From NCBI RefSeq assembly GCF_950023065.1, contig NC_088680.1, positions 47,108,559 through 47,172,558 on the forward strand: a DNA stretch of 64,000 nucleotides, written 5' to 3'. A program made the translations under genes and the position numbers. Shown one piece after another: positions 9,787 to 20,465 of this stretch (position 1 is the first letter of the stretch; each line of letters begins with the position of its first letter). The stretch comes from Planococcus citri (lineage: Eukaryota > Arthropoda > Insecta > Hemiptera > Pseudococcidae). The notes below the pieces were generated by a model. The model saw nothing but the letters and a program-made list of their open reading frames with translations. It ran no database searches and was not told where the DNA came from.

Positions 9787-12260
9787 TAGTACAGTCATTT
9801 TAGCAAAATTTTTAGTCGAACCTCGAAAAAATTGGGGGCAAGCTGAATTTCACATTATTTGTTCAGATTGGTCTCTAAAACAACCCATCAAAAGTTGCAC
9901 CCCGCAACTTGACTGCTACCCCTGCAAGAGGTCATTAACCTTTGCCGATACAAGTTTTTCAGCTGTATCGCCAAAATGAAGGGTCCGAGAGGAAAAATGT
10001 TCGAACAAAAATTGTTCTACGCTAAATTTCCTATCAGCATGATCAGTCCAGCTTTTCCCAAAATGGCGATTTCACCCTTACTGAGGAGGGGGTAAAGTTG
10101 TCAATTTTATGAAAATTGTTTTAAAAATGAAAATCGGCGTTTTAAAACGTGAACTCGATTCACAGTAGACTAGAAAATATTTTGACCAAAGTTGCACACT
10201 GCAACTTGTCTGCAACCGACGCAAAAGGTCATTAACCTTTGTAAATCTACGTTTTTTGGCCATATCGCCGAAATGAAGGGTCGGAGGGAAAAAAAGTGAT
10301 TGCACTAAAATTATTCTACGTCAAATTTCTTATAAGGATGGCCAGTTCAGTTGAAATATATTTTTCGATTTTTGGTGAATTTTTGAAAATCAAATTGAGG
10401 CCAAACATGAGAACAAAAAACAAAATTTTACCAAATTGAGCTATAAAGCTGAAATTTGGGACATACCTCATTTTCGACCTGCCAAATCGATTGGAAACAA
10501 TTTCAAACCGTTTTGAGCAGTTCTGGAGCCTCCAGTAGATTTTTGAAACTTGAAATTTCCACAAAATTTCATTAAAAACAGTGTAAACTAATTTCAATAC
10601 GCTAGGGAGTCGACTGTAAGTACATTTCAAGTCGTTTCGGAGCATCCAGCGACTTTTTGGAAATTACTGGAGCCCCCAGCAGATATTTCAATGCTCGAAA
10701 TTTCCATAAAAATTTACCAAACACAGTTGGAAATCCAAAATTGACTGTGTACTCCAATTTCAATACGCTATATCAAGTCGACTGCAGGTTGGTTCAAGTC
10801 ATTTTGGAGCCTCAGGTATCCTTTTGAAAATCACTAGAGCCTCCAACAGATTTTAGAAACTTAAAATTTCATTAAAGGAAGTTGGAAAGCAAAAATTCAC
10901 TCTATAAACTGATTTCAGTACCTATGCTATGAAGTTGACTACCGGTAGATTTCAAGACGTTTTGAAGCCTCCAGCGACTTTTTGGAAATTACCGGAGCCT
11001 CCGGCAGATATTTCAATGCTTGAAATTTCCATAAAATTTCACCAAACAGAGACACCTTATTTTTGACATTATTCTGAGGTGGATCGCAGGCAGTTTCAAT
11101 CCGTTTTAGAGTCTACAACAGATTTTTAGAAACTTATGTTTTTCAAAAAATGCCATAAAATCTATTCCTTTTTATGAAATTTTGCAGAAATTACACTTTT
11201 CAAAAATTTACTGGAGGCTCCCGTAATTTACGAAAACTCGCTGAAGGCTCCAAAACGACTTGAAATGTACTTACAGTCGACTCCCTAGCGTATTGAAATT
11301 AGTTTACAGAATAAATTTTAGCTTTCCAACTAAGTTTCAAAAATCTACTGGAGGCTCCAAGAACTTTCAAAAAGTCGCTGGTGGCCACAAAATGACTCAA
11401 ACCTACCAGCAGTTGACTTAAAAGCGTGTTCAAATTAGATTGCAGCGTGAATTTCCACATTCCAACTTCATTTGATGAAATTTTGTGGAAATTTCAAGTT
11501 TCAAAAATCTACTGGAGGCTCCAGAACTGCTCAAAACGGTTTGAAATTGTTTCCAATCGATTTGGCAGGTCGAAAATGAGGTATGTCCCAAATTTCAGCT
11601 TTATAGCTCAATTTGGTAAAATTTTGTTTTTTGTTCTCATGTTTGGCCTCAATTTGATTTTCAAAAATTCACCAAAAATCGAAAAATATATTTCAACTGA
11701 ACTGGCCATCCTTATAAGAAATTTGACGTAGAATAATTTTAGTGCAATCACTTTTTTTCCCTCCGACCCTTCATTTCGGCGATATGGCCAAAAAACGTAG
11801 ATTTACAAAGGTTAATGACCTTTTGCGTCGGTTGCAGACAAGTTGCAGTGTACAACTTTGGTCAAAATATTTTCTAGTCTACTGTGAATCGAGTTCACGT
11901 TTTAAAACGCCGATTTTCATTTTTAAAACAATTTTCATAAAATTGACAACTTTACCCCCTCCTCAGTAAGGGTGAAATCGCCATTTTGGGAAAAGCTGGA
12001 CTGATCATGCTGATAGGAAATTTAGCGTAGAACAATTTTTGTTCGAACATTTTTCCTCTCGGACCCTTCATTTTGGCGATACAGCTGAAAAACCTGTATC
12101 GGCAAAGGTTAATGACCTCTTGCAGGGGTAGCAGTCAAGTTGCGGGGTGCAACTTTTGATGGGTTGTTTTAGAGACCAATCTGAACAAATAATGTGAAAT
12201 TCAGCTTGCCCCCAATTTTTTCGAGGTTCGACTAAAAATTTTGCTAAAATGACTGTACTA
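9787..12260. mobile_element. 2.47-kb fold-back element with near-identical 786-bp arms
   Basis: A large palindrome. The left arm 9787-10572 and right arm 11475-12260 have the same length and appear almost identical in inverted orientation: the frames 10078-10305 (-) and 11742-11969 (+) translate to the same 75 residues, and 10316-10645 (-) and 11426-11731 (+) share about 90. The outer end is TA followed by GTACAGTCATTTTAGC, so TA may be the target duplication, as in Tc1/mariner-like elements. Each arm contains two related ~297-bp sub-units (from about 9892 and 10189) with the shared words GGTCATTAACCTTTG and ATGAAGGGTC. The central 900 bp consists of diverged ~160-bp units in both orientations carrying CTGGAGGCTCC and GTCGACT. 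No transposase or other protein is recognisable, so it is non-autonomous. The near-identity of the arms suggests recent insertion or arm-to-arm gene conversion. Confidence 0.85.
10600..11470. repeat. Diverged ~160-bp CTGGAGGCTCC units in the fold-back core
   Basis: In the left half, the marker GGAGCATCCAGCGACTTTTT and its relatives start at 10639, 10806 and 10964, spacings of 167 and 158 bp. Each is followed by a GGAAATTACTGGAGC-type word, CAGCAGAT, TTGAAATTTCC, and AATACGCTA before the next unit. The right half (about 11205-11470) has the same words in reverse orientation, for example CTGGAGGCTCC and AAAACGACTTGAAATGTAC. The units are not coding. Confidence 0.7.
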
Positions 12261-14891
12261 GAAGTAGTTTTTTTTTTTTTTTATAAAAAGTCAGTCAGTC
12301 CGAGCATAGCGAGGAAAAGGTGTAAAAAAATGTGTAATCCAAGTTCTAAAAAAGTCAGAAAAATAGGTTCTTTATCAAGTAAGTCTGAAAATTTTTGAAA
12401 TTTGCACTTCTTTAAAATTTTTAAACTTGAGGGGTGGTTCAGCACCCACTCTCCTTTGATAACTTCCATCAAATTTCAAAAAAAGTTGAAAAAATACCGA
12501 TTTTAGTTTACACAGCACAGTTGGTTTGAATCAGCCATCAAATCACTGTTGAAATCAGAGAAAATAAAACAAATTTCCATTTCTGAAAACCCAAACGTGG
12601 CTGGCGTTTTGTGGCAGCAACAACATCGTTTGTAGGTTTTCAATTTATTTACTCATGAGGGAATCTTTTGAGCTGGCAGCGCTAGATAAACAGCATGTCC
12701 TAAAATTTCTGTAACTAAAATGTTAAGTTCTGAAATTTATTTTTGGATTTTTGGTGAATTTTAAAAAAAATTTTAAATTCAAAAATGTTGGTTCATGGAC
12801 AATTTAAACATTTTTTTTTTATAAATTGAATTTTTTGAGAAGTTAATCAATGAATATAATTCCTCCAAATTAACTTCCACACATCAGTAATTAAGTAGGT
12901 ACTAGATTTGAGCCATTCTGGGGTCTCCAGAAATTTTTCAATTATTTTTTCCCAGAAATTTCAAATCACTCTGGAGGAGCGAATAATGAACTTCAGAACC
13001 TAAAGTAACTTTGGACAGTGCCTATTGGACACCCTTCTAGGAATGACTGCTTAAAAGTAAATTTTTGACCAATTTGTCAATTCTGGAAAAAGTGGAAAAA
13101 AATCCATCAGCTATTCGCTGATTGCAAGATAGTTTTTGCATTCGCTTTCACCATATTGGTTGATTCATTGTTGGATTGGTTGCTAAGTTTGCTTTTAAAT
13201 ATCAACTGGGAGCTGATTTTTCATTTCTTGATCTTTTTTATGGGTACCTAATATATAAAGTAGAATGTACCGAGACTCATTACTTTTATTAAAATGAAGT
13301 CAATTAAATTTCTCGTAAATTAAAACATTCAACTAAATAAAATCATTCCTACATGAATAAAAAAATATTAAAAATCAAATTCCAAATCAGTCCCAAAATT
13401 TGTTTTGATGAACCGTAATAATTATTGCTGATTACTGTTATGTCAAAATACTGTTGTTTGATTAGCTATAAACCGAAAATTTCATAAATTTATTGCCATT
13501 TAAAATTGTGTAGAAATTTCTGATGAATGCATTGCTAAAATTTCTAATCATCCCAAAAGTAAACAACTACTGGTTACTTTTTCAAATTTGGCGTCAAAAT
13601 AATATTTCCAAGCATTTATGAACACTAATCGTTGATTGGCTTATCAAAAATACTGTTCGCTGATTGGCTATGTGTTGATCTGAAGAAGAAAAGTGATAAC
13701 AATAGTTTTTTCAAGAAATTTTCGTGTAAGGTTTCAGCAAGATATCATCTGGTGTTTTTATACGACCATCCGAAGTTGAAAACAATCGTACCTAATTGGA
13801 CATTTTTGAGCCTTCAACGACTTTTCAAATTTTTCTAGGAATTTAAAATCACTCTGGAGGGGCCAAAAATGAATGTCTGTTTATCACTAAAGTTACTTGT
13901 GATGTACAATGATTTACATATTCTGCAGGGTTGTCTCTTGTAGGGGTTCTTAAAATAAAAATTGTAAAAATTTGCATTTTGTCCCTCTACTATTTCATAC
14001 TATTGAAAAATAGTTCGAGTGAAAAAGTTTTGCCATTTTATGAGGATTTTAAATATGCTCATCTGCAGTTTCATTCTCTTTGTAAAAATTTCATTTGAGG
14101 CCACCTCTGAGTTCAGAATAATAAAAACTTGGCTCTTAAAATCATGTTTTTTCATTTTTACCGAAGAGTTACAGCCATAAAAAAAATTGTCCCTACAAGA
14201 AGTGTTCAGAACGAAATTTTATTTCGATGGAATTGCTGTCAGTCATTTTCAAATTCCTCTCCCACCGACTGAAGGCACACACTGCATTCATTGTGCCTAA
14301 TACCTATCTACTAAAAAAATGTTCATAAACAAAGTTTTTCTTCAACATCTGTACAATATTTCAATCTATATGTCTCGTAACTACCTATGTTAGAAGCAAC
14401 ATTTAAGTCTCAAATTCGAGAAAATTATAAAATTTTTCATTTCAAAAAATTTGAAATCATGTAGGTATATTTATCTTTATTAGGATGGTTCAATCTTGAG
14501 GTAGGTATACCTTTCATGTTGAAAATATTATTTTTGAATTCCAGATTTCTCTTTCACAAATTTTCTGTAGCAGGATGGTCTCTCATTATAGTTGCATAAG
14601 CAACCAAATATATACCTGCATATCTAAAGTGGGTAAGTAAGTAGGTATTACAGGAACCGAAAATCGGTCATTTGGAAAATTTCCCACATTATTTAGTGAC
14701 GTTATTACGTCCACCTATTTAAGTATTTAAAAATGACCATCCAACGGTTACCTATATTATTTTAAGGACCCTATACTAATGTAGGTACGTACCTAGACAT
14801 ACACCTCAATATAGGTAGGTAAACTGATGGTTGAATTTTTCATCGAAATTCCATCCATAATGATTCTGTATAAAATGTTATGTTTACGGAA
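12261..14891. other. AT-rich non-coding stretch with faint repeat remnants
   Basis: No gene is seen. Two weakly related patches, about 12905-12985 and 13800-13870, share AAATCACTCTGGAGG with the fold-back family's CTGGAGG words and may be old remnants. Words like CGCTGATTGGCT recur around 13125-13680. The open frames here are chance. Confidence 0.4.
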
Positions 14892-15162
14892 TAGGATGGT
14901 ACTTTTTTCGTTTTTAGAAATTGAATATTCATATAACCTTGAACGATAGGTACATAGGTCACTGGATAAACCGATTAGAAACTTTTTTTGTTCCCAACGA
15001 TGATACAAAAACCATCCTTTAGGGTGGGTATTTTTTTTCATTTTTAGAAATTGAATATTCATATAACCTTGAACGATAGGTACTCGTACATAGGTCACTG
15101 GATAAACCGATTAGAAACTTTTTTTTGTTCCCACCGAGCGATGATACAAAAACCATCCTTTT
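14892..15162. repeat. Two-copy tandem repeat, period ~130 bp
   Basis: Unit 1 (about 14892-15019) and unit 2 (about 15021-15162) share TTTTTAGAAATTGAATATTC at 14911 and 15041, then ACCTTGAACGATAGGTA, GGTCACTGGATAAACCGATT and CAAAAACCATCC. Unit 2 has an extra CTCGTA within the TACATAGG word and GAGC near the end. Identity is high, so the duplication is recent. Each unit begins with AGGATGGT-like text and ends ACCATCCTTT, its near reverse complement, so each copy is a small hairpin-ended unit. Confidence 0.8.
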
Positions 15163-17769
15163 TATACCTACCTATGACACACCGAATGGGGGGAAAAATC
15201 ATAAATGAAATTACGAAATTAATTGTAAGGTCGGTTTTAGGCGTAAAAAAAGTTACCGTTGACTTTTTTCAAGCTTTTTTAATTTGGCTAAACCTTTTAA
15301 GAAAGTGAAAAGGTGGGTTTTAGGTGGTGGAAAGTGGAAATAGGACGACGGTGCCGGTGCACCTTGCGTTGCTTTACGAAAAACCGCTAATTCATTTTCG
15401 TAAACCAAAAGTAAATTTTCAATGAGAAAAGTTTCAACTTGAAATTACATCCGGAGTAATGTTGTTGGTCAGAATGCACGGCGAATAAGTGCTTTTTTTC
15501 TCCGTGGTCGAGTTTCGGAAAATGATAAAACCTCAACGTTTCGATCAAATTTACTACGCTTACTCGGTACTTTTCGGTTTTTGCGGTTACGATGATTGAA
15601 TCCGCAGCAAAAGCAGCAAAGCAACAAAGCATATCTTATATAATTAAACCTAAACCCCTATAATATGTATCGGTGCTCATAGCTCATAATCAATGAGCAT
15701 GAAAACATCCATCTACAGGATGATAAAACCATGAGGGATGGAGATGAATTTTCCTTCAATTTCCATTACCTAATGAATTTGCTTTTATTTTATACATACG
15801 TAATACGTACGAGTAGGTATTATATCGCTTGTAAAGATAATAGAGAGATTGACGAAGGGTGTATTGAACGTATGCATATGCCAAATATACCTACCTAAAA
15901 TTGAGTACGTGGGTATTACCTACATAAGTAAGTATTTCGTGGAGGTGCATTTTCAATGGTCGATCGAATGTAATTTAATGAGACGAGTACCTATATCACA
16001 GATCTTTTTGTATGGAGTTAAGCCGAAGCAAATATACGCTAAAGCTGGTTTCAGCCAGAGCATGCTACACTAAAGGTAGTTATTATCAATTTCTTACCGA
16101 TCATCGTGTCCTGGGTTAATTATTTTTCAAAATGGGCTTCAAATCGTCCTGAAAGTACGAACAGTTATTAAATTTTCTGAATATTTTGTTTAAAATTATA
16201 CCTGATTACTTATTTTTGTGTTGAAATAAGTAGGTACCTATCTATATAGTTTGAATTTCAAAAAAATAATTTTTCAATTAATTAGGTAAACTATTCGGTA
16301 TTTTTGAAATAATTTTTCGAGGCGTCAGGTTGGAAAAAAGTTCATGGTAAGCTAATGTTTCAAAAATATTTTGAATGAAGAAAACTTTAAAATTTTTATC
16401 AACTCGACCTATTATGTATCAGGTAGATCATCATTATTCAACACAAAACTTGTTTTAAGGTGAACTCTTTTCAAAAAATTGATCAATTCGGATTTTTTTG
16501 TATAAATTTAATGTTACATTTTAGCTGCAAAATTGAACGAAATGCCATAAAAATGGACCCAGAATCCAAGTTTCATGAATTATACCAGTGGAAATTGAAC
16601 GCAGCTCGTTAAATTATACGAAATTAAATACCGATAAATTTTTTTAGCAATTTTATTCTCCGGTTTGTCATCGAAGGAAAAAATTAAATCTTACAATGTA
16701 AACTTTATCCAATAAAAAAACACGTATTCGTTAAGCGTATTCTTTGTATGTTTTTTTTTTTTTTTTTTTTTTTGGAATAGTTACGGCTAATAAATATAAA
16801 AGAGAAATAACAAACCGATACGGTCTGTATATTTATAAAGATATCAAAGAAATTGGAGGAGGGAAAGCTATCAACCCCGTGTACCTCGCTCAGTCAGGGT
16901 ACACATCGCATACGTATATACTCGTAGACCAAACCATACCGTAACCGTACATAGTAAAAGCAAATAAAAAAAGAGCTGATGCGCGCGGTATCATAGAGTT
17001 GTGCGTGCAGAAAGGAAAATACTATACAGAAATCAGAAAAGCGTTCGATTCAAATCAAATCAATGAAGTCTCTTTTAATAAATTGTATTCCGGTCTTATC
17101 TGGAATTACTGACAGCGAGACTCCATCAAACTTTCAGCTTTTAAAAGCTGTACGTTGTACTTGCGCGAGGTTGTTTTTTTTTCTGAAGCGTTTTTTTCTC
17201 TTTTCTGTTGTTGTTAACCGGCTTGTTTCGATTCTATTACCCTTAATTTGGCAGTTGCGAACTAAACTTTTTTCTAATGCCGAATTACGTTCTGTATTAT
17301 ACTTTGATTATTCTAAAAATACGAGTACGTTCGGTCGTATTACATGTCAAAGGGTTTAGTGCTCTGGCCAATTAACCGAGGTGTTTGATTCGAATGCTGA
17401 GGAAAAAGGTGTAGGTGGCCTTTTTTAAAGTGATTTTTTTCGTCTGCGGTGATACTATTATTTAGAGATACGAAGTACCTAAACCTACCTACCTATCTAA
17501 CGGTAGATTTATACTTGATGGGTTTTATATGTATTAGAATGATTAAATGTGTGAGAGGTGACAACATTTAATTTTTTTTGCATGGTTCGTTCGAGAAAAG
17601 AGGGTTTAAATCAATAGGAGTGAACTGACTTTTATTAGGTATCATTTAATGCGTGCAGTGGAGAACGATTTAGCAGTCATTCGTGTACTTAATTCAATAC
17701 GTTAAAATACAATTGATAGATAATTATTATACTTAGATAATAGATATGTAATTATTGTCAATCAATTAA
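15163..17769. other. Non-coding sequence without recognisable genes
   Basis: Mixed AT-rich sequence with frequent TACCTA motifs and a T run at 16750-16773. Short open frames (15387-15632 -, 15849-16073 +, 17063-17359 +) show no domain. Nothing further is supported. Confidence 0.45.
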
Positions 17770-19400
17770 TCCATTAATTTTTGTTAATTTTATTTGCCAT
17801 CAGTTCTCAATTTTATCTTCAGATTTTGATCAAGTACCTACCTATACAAAATTTTTGTTTTCTTTTCGATCGAGTTCTCAATTTTTTCAATTTTAAATTT
17901 CACTTTCAGGATTTTTCAATTTCATTTTCAAATTTTGATCTGAATTTTTAATTTGATTTTCCGAGTTTTCGTTTGTTTTTTTTTTTCATTTTCAAATTAC
18001 AGTTTTATTTTCTTGATTTCATCTCCAATTTTGGGTCCTTTTACAATTTTTATTTTCTGGATTTCAGTTTTGAATTTTATTTTCAGAGTTTTTTGCTATT
18101 ATTTTCAATTTTTCTGTTTTGAGTTTGTTTTCATTTCAAGTTTTACTACCACTTTTTTCAAAATTCAAAATCTATAAATGATGTCTAAAACAAAGAATGA
18201 GATGGAAGACCAAAAATCAAAAGCTCGACAGAAAATATCATTGACAGTTTTTGATCATTTCAGAATTTGCAATTTCATTTTGGGTTTTGAATCTGAATTT
18301 CAGTTCTTAGTTCTCAATTTCGTCTTCAGTTTTCGATTTCAGTTTGAGTTTTATGTTTTATTTTCGACCCCTGATTTTAATGTTCAGAATTATTTTTAAT
18401 TACATTTTCTGCTTTTGGTTTCATTTTCTGTTGTGGTTTTATACTTGATATCATTTTTAGTTATTGATTTCTTTTTTCATTTCCTACAGTTTTTGATCTT
18501 TTCAGAATTTTTTATTTTGTTTTCAGTTTCTGAGTTCATTTTTATTTTTTTTTTAGATTTCAGTTTTATTTTCAAAATTTTCTGTTTCATGACTGCTCTG
18601 AAGACGTCCATTTGACTTTTAGAATCTTTAGATTTTTTTTTGAAGGTTTTGATTTTACTCGCAGTGTTTGATTTTCATTTTGTGAGTTTTTGATTCCTAG
18701 GTTTTGATTGTGTTTTCAGTTTTTTCTTTCAATTTAATTTAATTTTTTTGATTTTATATTCAGCTTTGATTTAATAGGTGGTATTCAAAATTTTCGGATT
18801 CATTTTCTTTTGTTGATCTTATTTTTCAGAGTTATTTTCAAAATTTTCCATTTACTTTCTGTTATTGATTTTCTTTTAGAATTTTCAGTTTTAGATTTTA
18901 TTTTCAGTTTTTGATTTTGATTTTATATTCAGATTTTTCAATTCAACTAAATACGAGTACTTATCATTTTTTGATTTTTTTTTTCAGTGTTTGGTTCAAT
19001 TTTCAATGTTTTTGGTCTCATTTTTTGTTTTTAATTTTATTTTTAGATCGCACTTCTACTTTCATTTTTCAATTTTATTTTAAAATTTCATCTTTTCAGA
19101 ATTTTTAATATCATTTTCAGTTCTAAACTTGTTTTTAATTTTCGATTTCATTTTCAAAGACCCTCACTTAATTTTTGAAAGTTTTACATTTCACTTGTAA
19201 AGTTTTCAATTCTATTTTCAGTTTTCCACTTTATCTTCAGAGCTTTAGCTACATATATAGATTTTCAAAGTTATAGATTTCGCTCACAGTTTTTAATTTC
19301 ATTTTTCAAGTTTTCAGTAGTTTTCAATTGTCATTTTGTGCGTTTTGTTACAATGTTCAAAATTTTCCATTTCATTTTCTACAATCACTTTCACTATGAT
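17770..19400. repeat. T-rich low-complexity block (TTTTCAGTTTTTGATTTCA-like)
   Basis: About 1.6 kb in which the plus strand is nearly all T with recurring words ATTTTCAG, TTTTGATTT and TTTCATTTTC, without a strict period. A short A-rich interruption at about 18176-18245 breaks it. Open frames of 60-74 codons rich in F and L (for example 17953-18177 and 18415-18615) are by-products. On the plus strand the block resembles an extended series of branch-point, polypyrimidine and CAG words. Confidence 0.75.
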
Positions 19401-19499
19401 TCAAAACTTTGCAGCTTTCGAGCGTAATTACAAACAAAACTAGGCTTTTGGAAATTTTCATGGGGTGACTGTGCACAAAATTCATTTAAAATTGAATTT

Positions 19500-20465
19500 C
19501 TCAGGAACGGCTATCATTCATGAACGAATCGATTAATTTTTTTAAAGAACCAGTCGCAAACGAATTATTCAATTCTTCAATTTATGAATCATTTCGTTCG
19601 CGAATGATTCACCAAAAATGATTCGAATCGTTCGTGAATGATTCACCAAAAATCAAGTAAATGAATCGACGCGTTCGTGAACGAGTCACTCATACGAATC
19701 AGTTCGTTCGCGAATGATTCAACAAAAATTATTCAATCCGTTCGCGAATGATCCACCAAAACTTATTCAATTCGTTCGCGAATGATTCACCAAAAATAAT
19801 TCAATTCGTTCGTGAATGATTCACTAAAAAGCAAAACTTATTCAATTCGTTCGCGAATGATTCACCAAACATTATTCAATTCGTTCGTGAACGAGTCACT
19901 TATACGTATCAATTCGTTCGCGAATGATTCACCAACAATTATTCAATTTTTTCGCGAATGATTCACCAAAAATAATCCAATTCGTTCGTGAATGATTCAC
20001 TGAAAAACCAAAACTTATTCAATTCGTTCGCGAATGATTCGTCAAAAATTATTCAATTCGTTCGTGAATGATTCACTAAAAATCAAGTAAATAAATCGAT
20101 TCGTTCGCGAATGATTCACCAAAAATTATTCAATTCGTTCATGAATGATTCACTAAGAATCAAGTACATGAATCGATTCGTTCGTGAATGAGTCACTTAT
20201 ACGAATCAATTCGTTCGCGAGTGATTCTCTTAGAAATTAATCAATTTGTCCAATCGTCAATCGGTTGTGAATGATTCGATTCGATTCGATTCACTTCGCT
20301 TGAAAACAGATCAATTCCTATACAATTTAGTTTCACAAAAACCGAATCAATCGTAATCTAATTGATCCGTTTGCACTTTGCGAATGATTCACCAAGAAAT
20401 CAATCAATTTATTTAATCACCAATCGTTCGTAAATGATTCGATTCGATTGTGAACAGATCAATTG
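19500..20465. repeat. Minisatellite of ~33-34 bp with palindromic TTCGCGAA core
   Basis: Around 20 units of the type ATTCGTTCGCGAATGATTC plus ACCAAAAATTATTCA. Variants read TTCGTGAA instead of TTCGCGAA or carry AAATCAAGTAAATGAATCGA inserts. The best-ordered part is about 19700-20220; both edges decay (for example 20270-20460). The core ATTCGTTCGCGAATGAT is close to self-complementary, so single strands would form serial hairpins. It is CpG-dense against an AT-rich background. Confidence 0.85.

Noticed and set aside
10078..10305. Identical 75-residue open frames at 10078-10305 (-) and 11742-11969 (+)
   Set aside because: They are the same non-coding sequence seen in the two arms of a palindrome; no domain, no coding signal.
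10316..11731. Matching ~100-residue frames at 10316-10645 (-) and 11426-11731 (+)
   Set aside because: Again the two arms of the fold-back element; identity reflects DNA duplication, not protein conservation.
17953..19108. Several F/L-rich frames that look like membrane proteins
   Set aside because: Composition follows from the T-rich low-complexity block; no charged flanks, no start context.
19500..20465. CRISPR array
   Set aside because: The regular spacing is a degenerate tandem minisatellite without unique spacers, and the window is eukaryotic.
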